DNA from: Kribbella sp. NBC_00382
GTDB taxonomy: Bacteria > Actinomycetota > Actinomycetes > Propionibacteriales > Kribbellaceae
Assembly (NCBI RefSeq): GCF_036067295.1
Contig: NZ_CP107954.1
Location: 5,518,001-5,582,000 of the forward strand
Direction: 5' to 3'
Length of the DNA: 64,000 nt
Position 1 is the stretch's first letter. Every line of letters starts with the position of its first letter. This document shows, one piece after another, positions 57,830 through 64,000 of the stretch. The translations under genes and the position numbers were made by a program. Under the pieces are notes generated by a model, which was not told the origin of the DNA, made no database searches, and saw nothing but the letters and a program-made list of their open reading frames with translations.

Positions 57830-58628
57830 GAGGACCCCTCTCGAAGACGACCGGTACGTCGAAGGCGGCCTTCCGGGCGGTTCGGCGGAAGGCGTTGAGG
57901 ATCGGCCGACCGAGTACCAGCACCAGTACCGCGCAGAGCACTCCGCGCGGGATGTCCCACCCCAGCGACGTCGCCACCACGAACAGCCCGTACCGATGCA
58001 GGTTGTCCACCAGCGAGTCGCCCGGGATGAAGGAGAAGTCGCTGCCGAAGGTGGCGTAGGGCCAGAACCAGAGGTTCATCACCAGCCCGTAGAGCACCCC
58101 CGCGACCATCGAGTACGCCGCCAGCAACAGCAACTCCAGCCGGCCACCTACCCGCGGCAGCAACCCGGCAAAGCAGCCCACCCACGCGCAGGCGAACATC
58201 TGGAACGGCATCCACGGCCCGACCCCGCCACTGACCAGCGCTCCGGCCAGCAACGACACCGCCCCCAGGACGAACCCGAACCCGGCACCGAACGCCCGCC
58301 CCGCCAGGATCAACAGAAAGAACCCAGGCTCAAGCCCTGCCGTCCCAGGCCCGAGCGCGCGCAACGCAGCCCCCACTGCAGCGAGCATGCCGAGCAGCGA
58401 GATCACCTTGGCGTCGATCCCGTCCTCGGCCAGCTCAGCCAGTACTACCGCCACCAGCAACGGCAGCAGCAGGACAAAGAGCCAAGGCGCATCAGTCGTA
58501 TGCCCAATAGCCGACTCCCCGCCCTGCGAGGTAGACCAGAGCAGCGGCCACCCAAACGCCAGGACGCCTACAACAGAGGCGAGCACGAGGGTCGCCGTAC
58601 TGCGGGGCTTGAGCTGGACGAGTCTCAC
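57822..58628 (-). CDS. ECF transporter S component, probably for cobalamin or a precursor
   Basis: 268 residues, six to seven hydrophobic spans. Features of ECF S components: GFFLLILAGRAFGAGFGFVL, LLAGALVSGGVGPWMPFQMF, LLLAAYSMVAGVLYGLVMNL, and SLGWDIPRGVLCAVLVLVLG. The substrate is inferred from overlap with cobU downstream and adjacency to cobS. GTG 58628 lies within the stop of the fused ATPase gene. Confidence 0.82.
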   Translation of the reverse strand: MRLVQLKPRSTATLVLASVVGVLAFGWPLLWSTSQGGESAIGHTTDAPWLFVLLLPLLVAVVLAELAEDGIDAKVISLLGMLAAVGAALRALGPGTAGLEPGFFLLILAGRAFGAGFGFVLGAVSLLAGALVSGGVGPWMPFQMFACAWVGCFAGLLPRVGGRLELLLLAAYSMVAGVLYGLVMNLWFWPYATFGSDFSFIPGDSLVDNLHRYGLFVVATSLGWDIPRGVLCAVLVLVLGRPILNAFRRTARKAAFDVPVVFERGPRG

Positions 58629-60235
58629 GACGCCCGTTCCAGCGCAGTGGCGACCTCGCCGACGGTCAGGAACGGCAGTGGCGCCAGGATCTTCGCCACC
58701 TGCGGAGCAAAGGCCGGAGAGCCCGCGATAACCGTCGCAGTCTCGCCATCACTCACCAACTCGCCCTCAGCCAGCACCAGCACGCGGGTAGCCACCTCAG
58801 CCACCATCTCGACGTCATGCGTCGACAGCACGACGGCGTGCCCGGCCAGTGCCAGCTCCCGCAGGATCTCGACGAGCCGATGCTTGGCGCCGTAGTCCAA
58901 CCCGCGAGTGGGTTCGTCCAGGAGCACCAGGGGAGGAGCGCCGCACAGTACGACGGCCAGCGCCAGGCAGAGCCGTTGTCCCTCGGACAGGTCGCGTGGA
59001 TGCAGCTGGTCGTCAATGCCAGGCGCAAGCCGGTCCAGTACTGCCCGACAGCTCCCCGCCGCCACCCGAAAGTCCCTGTCGGCCCCTGCGCATTCATCAG
59101 CCACCGTGGCGGCGTACAGGAGGTCGGCGGGCTCCTGCGGCACCAAGCCGACCGCCTTCACCAACTGCGCCGGCCTAGTACGCCGTGGGTCGGCCCCGGC
59201 CGCACTAGCGCTGCCAGAGCGCGGTTGGACGAGTCCGACGAGTGCATTGAGCAGTGTGGACTTCCCTGCACCGTTCCGACCCATCAGTGCGACGACCTCG
59301 CCGGACCTGATGCTCACCGACACCCCACGCAGCGCAGGCGTGTTGCCGTAGGACACCACCAGGTCCTTGCACGAAGCCAGCTCCCGCCCCTCGACAGCGA
59401 CGGGCCTCAGCGGTGCCAGGTTGGTCAGGCGGGATCGCAGGGCCACTGCAGCTCGACGGGCGTCCCGCACCGACAGCGGCAACGGTGACCAGCCGGCAAG
59501 GCGGCCTAGCTCGACCACGGGTGGTGCTACCGGCGCAGTGATCATCTGGTCGGCCGGGAGCCCAGTAGAGACAGCCCCGGAGCCCCCAGGCACCTCGATC
59601 ACCCGGTCGGCGTACTGGATGACCCGCTCGAGCCGGTGCTCCGCCATCACGACAGTGACGCCCAGATCGTGCACCAGCCGCTGCAGTGCGGCCAAGACCT
59701 CTTCTGCGGCCTGCGGGTCCAGCGCCGAGGTCGGCTCGTCCAGGACGAGGATCGCCGGGTGAGAGGTGAGCGCAGCCCCGATAGCCGTCCGCTGCCGCTG
59801 CCCGCCCGACAACGAGGTCAGTGCCCGGTCCCGTACGTCGGCAAGCCCCAGCAAATCAAGGGTTTCCTCGACCCGCCGCCGCATCACGTCCGGTGCGATC
59901 CCGAGCGACTCCATGCTGTACGCGAGTTCGTCCTCGACCGTGTCGGTGACGAACCCGGCCATCGGGTCCTGCCCGACGATGCCAACCACGTCGGCCAGAT
60001 CGCGCGGCCGGTACTCGCGGGTGTCCCGGCCGTCGACGAGCACTCGTCCGGCAAGCGTCCCGCCGGTGAAGTGGGGGACCAGCCCGTTGATGGTCCGCAG
60101 CAGCGTGGACTTGCCGGAGCCGGTCCGGCCGATCACCAGCGCCAGCTCGCCCTCCGGGATGGTGAAGTTCACGTCCCGGACAGCGGGCTCGGTAGCGCCG
60201 GCGTAGGTGACCGTCACGCGGTCGAACTCAATCAT
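58625..60235 (-). CDS. Fused tandem ECF ATPase (EcfA1-EcfA2)
   Basis: 536 residues with two ABC domains. Domain 1: Walker A GRTGSGKST, signature LSGGQRQRTAIGAAL, Walker B ILVLDEPTSALDP. Domain 2 (from about residue 280): Walker A GRNGAGKST, the weaker signature DLSEGQRLCLALAVVL and Walker B LVLLDEPTRGLDY. Both look active. It powers the S/T components encoded on each side. Start and stop overlap its neighbours by 4 bp. Confidence 0.93.
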   Translation of the reverse strand: MIEFDRVTVTYAGATEPAVRDVNFTIPEGELALVIGRTGSGKSTLLRTINGLVPHFTGGTLAGRVLVDGRDTREYRPRDLADVVGIVGQDPMAGFVTDTVEDELAYSMESLGIAPDVMRRRVEETLDLLGLADVRDRALTSLSGGQRQRTAIGAALTSHPAILVLDEPTSALDPQAAEEVLAALQRLVHDLGVTVVMAEHRLERVIQYADRVIEVPGGSGAVSTGLPADQMITAPVAPPVVELGRLAGWSPLPLSVRDARRAAVALRSRLTNLAPLRPVAVEGRELASCKDLVVSYGNTPALRGVSVSIRSGEVVALMGRNGAGKSTLLNALVGLVQPRSGSASAAGADPRRTRPAQLVKAVGLVPQEPADLLYAATVADECAGADRDFRVAAGSCRAVLDRLAPGIDDQLHPRDLSEGQRLCLALAVVLCGAPPLVLLDEPTRGLDYGAKHRLVEILRELALAGHAVVLSTHDVEMVAEVATRVLVLAEGELVSDGETATVIAGSPAFAPQVAKILAPLPFLTVGEVATALERAS

Positions 60236-61332
60236 GCCGGCACCAGCTCACGTGGTCGTCGGGTCAGCGGCGGTGCGGCCACCGCTGGAGCGAGGCCGAG
60301 CAGCAGGCCGATCACCGGCAGCACCGGCACAGGCGGAACCACCAGGGGACCCGGCAGCACCAACCCAGCAACTCCGCGAGCGGAGGCGACGATCATCACC
60401 GCGGCCGCCAAAGCGCCGGACAAGACAACCAGCCACTCAGGCAAGGCCCAAGGATCCGGGCGGTAGCGGGTACGAGTCACCCGCTGGCGCCCGACGGCCA
60501 TGGCTCCGACCGCGAGCAGCAACCCAAAGGCCAACGCACCTGCGGCGACAGGGAACGCCATGGCGTCAGTGAGCAGCGCGTAGACACCCAGAGCGATCCC
60601 GAGCAGCCCAAGGAGTACGGCACCACCAGTGATCCGCCGCTGCCGTCGGGGGACCTGCGCTGTTCGCCCGTAGCCACGGGAGTCCATTGCGGCGGCCAAC
60701 TCGACCGACCTGTCGAGAGCGCCTTCCAGGACGGGCATGGCGGTCGTACGGAAGGAACCACGAGTGCGGCCGCGGAGGCGTCGAGCGGCCCGGATACGGC
60801 GGGCATCGGTGACCAGTTGCGGCGCGAAGGTCAGTGCGACCACGCAGGCCACACCCATCTCGTACAGGGCACCCGGTAGGGACTTGAGCAGCTTGCGCGG
60901 GCTGGCCAGCGCATTGGCCGCGCCGATGCAACAGAGCATCACCGCGAGCTGGCCACCGTCGTACAGGGCGGTGAGTACTGCTTCGGCGGTCACCTCGCCG
61001 CCGAGCTTCACGCCGTTTGCCCAATCAGGTAAGGGGATCTGCGGCAGTGTGAACAGGACGGTGTTGCCTTGCGAGCGGGTCGACAGCAACGCCTGCAGCA
61101 CTACCCGGATGCCGATGACGACCAGGCCGAGCTTGAGGAACGCCACATAGCTGTTCGCCCAGGGAGCGTCGCTACGCCGGGCAGCGACCACGAAGCCGGC
61201 TATCACCAGGATGAGGAGCAGCAAGACAGGGTTGCGGGTCCTGCTGGCGGCTACGGCCAGCCCCAGGGCCCACAGCCACCAGGCCCCGGGGTGCAGAGCC
61301 CGGGGCAGGTCGGGACGATTGACAGCGCGCAC
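60232..61332 (-). CDS. ECF transporter T component (EcfT)
   Basis: 366 residues with several spans in the first half (WLWALGLAVAASRTRNPVLL) and the coupling helices: ARRLRGRTRGSFRTTAMPVL and AAAMDSRGYGRT (the Ala-Arg-Gly motifs that contact the ATPases). The last about 120 residues form an extra hydrophobic domain, making it longer than common EcfT (about 260). GTG 61332 directly follows the upstream stop codon. Confidence 0.88.
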   Translation of the reverse strand: MRAVNRPDLPRALHPGAWWLWALGLAVAASRTRNPVLLLLILVIAGFVVAARRSDAPWANSYVAFLKLGLVVIGIRVVLQALLSTRSQGNTVLFTLPQIPLPDWANGVKLGGEVTAEAVLTALYDGGQLAVMLCCIGAANALASPRKLLKSLPGALYEMGVACVVALTFAPQLVTDARRIRAARRLRGRTRGSFRTTAMPVLEGALDRSVELAAAMDSRGYGRTAQVPRRQRRITGGAVLLGLLGIALGVYALLTDAMAFPVAAGALAFGLLLAVGAMAVGRQRVTRTRYRPDPWALPEWLVVLSGALAAAVMIVASARGVAGLVLPGPLVVPPVPVLPVIGLLLGLAPAVAAPPLTRRPRELVPA

Positions 61333-62043
61333 CTATTGCTTCAGGAACTTCGTACGGCGGCGGCTGGTGAGGTACCCGCCGACGGCGATGAGCAGAATCA
61401 GAATCCCACCGGCCCACCCCACCTTACTGCCCTTGGCCGGCTGGGCGTCAGCCGAAGGCGACGGCGTGGCCGAGGGGGCAGGGGCGGCTCCGACCGCCGG
61501 GCCGATCTCCAGCTTCACCTGCTCGTCCGTGGCCGGCACCTTGATGTTCTTGACCTGGTCGCCGCAGCCCGTCGCCGGGTAGCCGCCGATCCCGCAGGTG
61601 AGGCCCTTCTCGATCCGTACCGGCTTCACCGCGGCCAGGACCTTCGCCCCGGTCGCCTTGAGGTCGGTGACGACACAGGTGCCGCTGGCCGGGGGAGGAG
61701 TCGCACCGGCGGTCGAGTCGGCCGCAGTACCGGGGTCGATCACCAGGGCTACCCGCTTCTTGCCGGTCTCTGCCGGTGTGGACCCACAGATGGTCGTGAA
61801 GTCGCCAGCAGCCCGGGGCACGCGCGGCTTGGCGCCACCCACGGCGAACCGCCAGCCCTCTACAGCGCCGTCAGTCGGTACTACTGCCTCGGAGCCCTTC
61901 TGCGCGAAGGCCCATTGTCCGCCCGTGTACTGGTAGTAGCCCCAGAAGCGGTACCCGTCCTCGGCGTGGGCTGTGGTGGTGACCGTGCCCGCGAGTAAGA
62001 GGCCGGTCATGAGGGTGAGGACCAGTCGCTTAACAGCAATCAT
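61333..62043 (-). CDS. Exported single-span protein of the ECF operon (SCO2322-like)
   Basis: 236 residues. Signal peptide (KRLVLTLMTGLLLAGTVTTT, cleavage near AHA-ED), an extracellular domain with GYRFWGYYQYTGGQWAFAQK and four Cys, a Thr/Pro/Ser-rich linker, and a C-terminal span (GGILILLIAVGGYLTS) with a basic tail. This fits the protein family next to actinobacterial ECF genes known as SCO2322 (name from memory). It might capture ligand for the transporter. The last codon abuts the EcfT GTG. Confidence 0.75.
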   Translation of the reverse strand: MIAVKRLVLTLMTGLLLAGTVTTTAHAEDGYRFWGYYQYTGGQWAFAQKGSEAVVPTDGAVEGWRFAVGGAKPRVPRAAGDFTTICGSTPAETGKKRVALVIDPGTAADSTAGATPPPASGTCVVTDLKATGAKVLAAVKPVRIEKGLTCGIGGYPATGCGDQVKNIKVPATDEQVKLEIGPAVGAAPAPSATPSPSADAQPAKGSKVGWAGGILILLIAVGGYLTSRRRTKFLKQ

Positions 62044-62091
62044 GGCCCGGAGCCTATCTCCCAGGTTCCGGGCCACGACTGCTACAGCTGG

Positions 62092-62301
62092 TTACTCCTG
62101 GGCGGCCAAGCTCATCGGGCCGTAGACCTCGCGGCCGTCCTCGAGCAGGTAGACCTGCCCGACACCCTTCTCGGCCAGCTCGCGCCAGATCTCGCCCAGC
62201 CAGCTCTCGGCGTCGCCCTGGGCGGAGAACTCCGTGCCGGTCAGGTCACCCGGGTCGGCGGCCTCACCGGTTGCGGTCTCGAACCGCCACGTCCAGCTCA
62301 T
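62092..62301 (-). CDS. Small conserved protein, function unknown
   Basis: 69 residues, acidic: MSWTWRFETATGEAADPGDL, AESWLGEIWRELAEKGV, then VYLLEDGREVYGPMSL. Resembles small actinobacterial proteins of unknown function. Its ATG overlaps the stop of the aldo/keto reductase (ATGA), so the two are translationally coupled. No motif suggests an activity. Confidence 0.78.
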   Translation of the reverse strand: MSWTWRFETATGEAADPGDLTGTEFSAQGDAESWLGEIWRELAEKGVGQVYLLEDGREVYGPMSLAAQE

Positions 62302-63311
62302 CGGCCCGGCCGAGTCTGCGGGGAGTTCTGCGCGGTCTTCGCCGGATCCCGCTCGACGATGCCGCCAAGGGTTTCGTCGATCCGCTTGAGCAGCCCGTCG
62401 TCGAGCTTCACGCCGGCGGCCTTCACGTTCTCGGTGACTTGCTCGGGCCGGGAGGCACCGGTGATCGCCGAGGAGACATTCGGGTTCTGCAGCACCCAGG
62501 CGATCGCGAGCTGGGACAGCGACAGCCCGGCCTCGGCCGCGAGCGGCTGCAGCTCCTGCACCCGGGTCAGCACGTCGTCGTTCAGGTAGCGGCTGATCAT
62601 GTTCGAGCCACCCTTGTCGTCGGTCGCCCGCGACCCGGCCGGCAGCTCGGCGCCCGGCTTGTACTTCCCGGTCAGCACTCCCTGCGCGATCGGCGAGAAG
62701 ACCACCTGACCGATGCCGAGCTCCTCCGAGGCCGGTACCACCTCGGCCTCGATCGTGCGCCAGAGCATGCTGTACTGCGGCTGGTTGGAGACCAGCGAGA
62801 TGTGCAGCTCACGAGCCAGCCGGTGGCCCTCCTGGAGCTGCTCCGCGGTCCACTCCGAGACCCCGATGTAGAGCGCCTTGCCCGAACGGACGACGTCCGC
62901 GAACGCCTCCATCGTCTCCTCGAGCGGCGTCTCGGTGTCGTACCGGTGGGCCTGGTAGACGTCGACGTAGTCCGTCTTCAGCCGCTTCAGCGACGCGTTG
63001 ATCGACTCGTGGATGTGCTTGCGGGACAGCCCGACGTCGTTCGGTCCGCCCGGCCCGGTCGGCCAGTACACCTTGGTGAGGATCTCCAGGGACTCGCGCC
63101 GCACGCCCTCCAGCGCCTCACCCAGGACGGTCTCCGCCTTGGTGTTCGCATAGACGTCCGCGGTGTCGAACGTGGTGATCCCGGCCTCCAGGGCCGCCTT
63201 CACACAGGCCTTGGCCTGTTCGTTCTCCACCTGCGAACCGTGCGTGAGCCAGTTCCCGTACGAGATCTCGCTGACCTTCAACCCACTGTTTCCGAGATAC
63301 CGAAAGTCCAT
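62298..63311 (-). CDS. Aldo/keto reductase (KCNAB/YghZ-like)
   Basis: 337 residues. AKR features: FDTADVYANTKAETVLG with catalytic Asp and Tyr, ILTKVYWPTG (Lys), VDVYQAHRYD (His), then NQPQYSML and SAITGASRPEQV for NADPH binding. It resembles potassium-channel beta-subunit-like reductases. Substrate unknown. ATG 63311. It is the second AKR in the window; the one at 1-515 differs clearly in sequence. Confidence 0.92.
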   Translation of the reverse strand: MDFRYLGNSGLKVSEISYGNWLTHGSQVENEQAKACVKAALEAGITTFDTADVYANTKAETVLGEALEGVRRESLEILTKVYWPTGPGGPNDVGLSRKHIHESINASLKRLKTDYVDVYQAHRYDTETPLEETMEAFADVVRSGKALYIGVSEWTAEQLQEGHRLARELHISLVSNQPQYSMLWRTIEAEVVPASEELGIGQVVFSPIAQGVLTGKYKPGAELPAGSRATDDKGGSNMISRYLNDDVLTRVQELQPLAAEAGLSLSQLAIAWVLQNPNVSSAITGASRPEQVTENVKAAGVKLDDGLLKRIDETLGGIVERDPAKTAQNSPQTRPGR

Positions 63312-63412
63312 GCCCTGACCCTACTGCGAGAAACTCTGGGACGCGGTGTCGATCCGGGCGGGTCCGCATCGTGTGAGTGGTGACCCGTACGACGGAACGA
63401 GAGGTGAGCGCC

Positions 63413-63739
63413 ATGACGCAGTACCTGCTGGGAGTGGTCCACGTGGACGGCGAGTCCGACGAGCACGAGCGTGGTGACGTCGCGAAGCTGAACGAGGAGA
63501 TGGTGGCCAAGGGCGTCTGGGTCTTCGGCGGCGGCCTGGACGCCCGGACGACCGCGTCGGTGGTCCGCGCCCACCAGGGCGACGTGCTGATCACCGACGG
63601 GCCGTTCGTGGAGAGCAAGGAGTACATGGCGGGCTTCTGGGTGATCGAGGCGCCCGACCTGTCCACGGCGCAGGAGTGGGCGACCCGGGCGAGCAAGGCC
63701 TGCGCCCGCCCGATCGAGGTCACCCCGTTCGACGCCTGA
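63413..63739 (+). CDS. YCII-related domain protein
   Basis: 108 residues. Family pattern: QYLLGVVHVDGE, MVAKGVWVFGGGLD, VLITDGPFVESKEYMAGFWVIEA and ARPIEVTPF. YCII-type (DGPF motif) proteins often partner with ECF sigma factors, but none is adjacent. ATG 63413 follows GAGAGGTGAG. Convergent with the DUF3043 gene. Confidence 0.9.
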   Translation: MTQYLLGVVHVDGESDEHERGDVAKLNEEMVAKGVWVFGGGLDARTTASVVRAHQGDVLITDGPFVESKEYMAGFWVIEAPDLSTAQEWATRASKACARPIEVTPFDA

Positions 63740-63748
63740 TCCGACGAG

Positions 63749-64000
63749 TTACGCGGGCTTCTCGCCGCGGGCGACCATCGGCTTCGGCAGCCGCCAGCGG
63801 CGCATCTGCATCGTCCGGCGGACCGCGTAGAAGCCGATGCCCTTGGCCGACTCGTTCGGGAACTTGACCTTGACGGCCCGCTTCAGGCCGCCGGTGACCA
63901 GGAACCAGTCGCCGGCGATCGCGACGATCATCAGCAGGAAGAGGATGTTCACCAGGCCCGGCAACCAGGGGAAGGCCTGAGAGAAAACGACCCCGACCAG
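63749..64000 (-). CDS. DUF3043-like membrane protein, N-terminal part outside window
   Basis: The frame is open to the right edge, showing the last about 84 residues: a hydrophobic stretch (LVNILFLLMIVAIAGDWFLV), then KVKFPNESAKGIGFYAVRR and QMRRWRLPKPMVARG. It matches the C-terminus of the actinobacterial DUF3043 protein (Rv2206) as I recall it. Its place after cobS/cobU fits the conserved order. Function unknown. Confidence 0.7.
   Translation of the reverse strand: MVGVVFSQAFPWLPGLVNILFLLMIVAIAGDWFLVTGGLKRAVKVKFPNESAKGIGFYAVRRTMQMRRWRLPKPMVARGEKPA

Noticed and set aside
62044..62091. Possible B12 riboswitch before the ECF/cobalamin genes
   Set aside because: The gap is only 48 bp and no B12-box-like sequence is seen here or upstream of cobS.

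Overview
The window is about 70% GC with dense, often overlapping genes, frequent GTG starts and many promoters that look leaderless. Gene content is that of a soil actinomycete: GlnA1 with a GlnR box, LipA/LipB, an actinobacterial lpdA-sucB pair, PadR and NarL-type regulators, SARP/BTAD regulators, an ROK regulator and ricin-B lectin domains. The housekeeping genes follow the order I recall for Mycobacterium tuberculosis Rv2220 to Rv2206 (glnA1, RDD protein, DUF4191, lipA, lipB, TIGR01777 epimerase, sucB, aminopeptidase, gcvT, cobS, cobU, DUF3043). Family content and style fit the Propionibacteriales (Kribbella/Nocardioides-like), but that placement is inference.

Layout. 1-5.5 kb: a partial aldo/keto reductase with a palindromic operator, adenosine kinase, then a methyltransferase / ABC ATPase / membrane protein / PadR / HAAS-type membrane protein run. 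5.5-10.8 kb: a large secreted lectin/beta-helix protein, a PGRP-type amidase with a repetitive acidic tail, a DUF4234 membrane protein and an SsuD-like monooxygenase. 10.8-16 kb: glnA with a four-element GlnR site, RDD, a cyclopropane-synthase-like methyltransferase, DUF4191 and lipA. 16-23 kb: an insertion between lipA and lipB carrying a two-component system, an ABC exporter, a LysR regulator and a membrane protein with a TQxVP-repeat tail. 23-30.4 kb: lipB, a membrane-anchored pseudokinase, TIGR01777 epimerase, sucB and lpdA. 30.4-31.8 kb: an AbiE-type (type IV) toxin-antitoxin locus whose toxin has an in-frame TAA codon in a conserved motif. 31.8-35.7 kb: a catabolic cluster (nitrilase, GntR/FCD regulator, MFS carrier, DUF2848 protein, cupin), with TGTATACA at both divergent promoters. 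35.7-38.5 kb: pepA and gcvT. 38.7-49.4 kb: a complete oligopeptide ABC importer flanked by two paralogous SARP/NB-ARC regulators, the first cut short. 49.5-55.5 kb: LtrA and a sugar ABC importer under an ROK regulator, with a tandem palindromic operator. 55.5-61.3 kb: two large intergenic hairpins, cobS, cobU and an ECF-type vitamin transporter. 61.3-64 kb: a secreted accessory protein of the ECF operon, a small conserved protein, an aldo/keto reductase, a YCII-domain protein and a partial DUF3043 protein.

Most of the window is ordinary chromosome. The parts most worth following up are the AbiE locus with its interrupted toxin and 17-bp-arm operator, the GntR regulon with palindromic -10/operator elements, the SARP pair bracketing the peptide importer, the pseudokinase, the TQxVP-repeat protein, the ROK tandem operator and the nested 91-nt hairpin upstream of the ROK gene. 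No tRNA, rRNA, CRISPR array, insertion sequence or prophage was seen.
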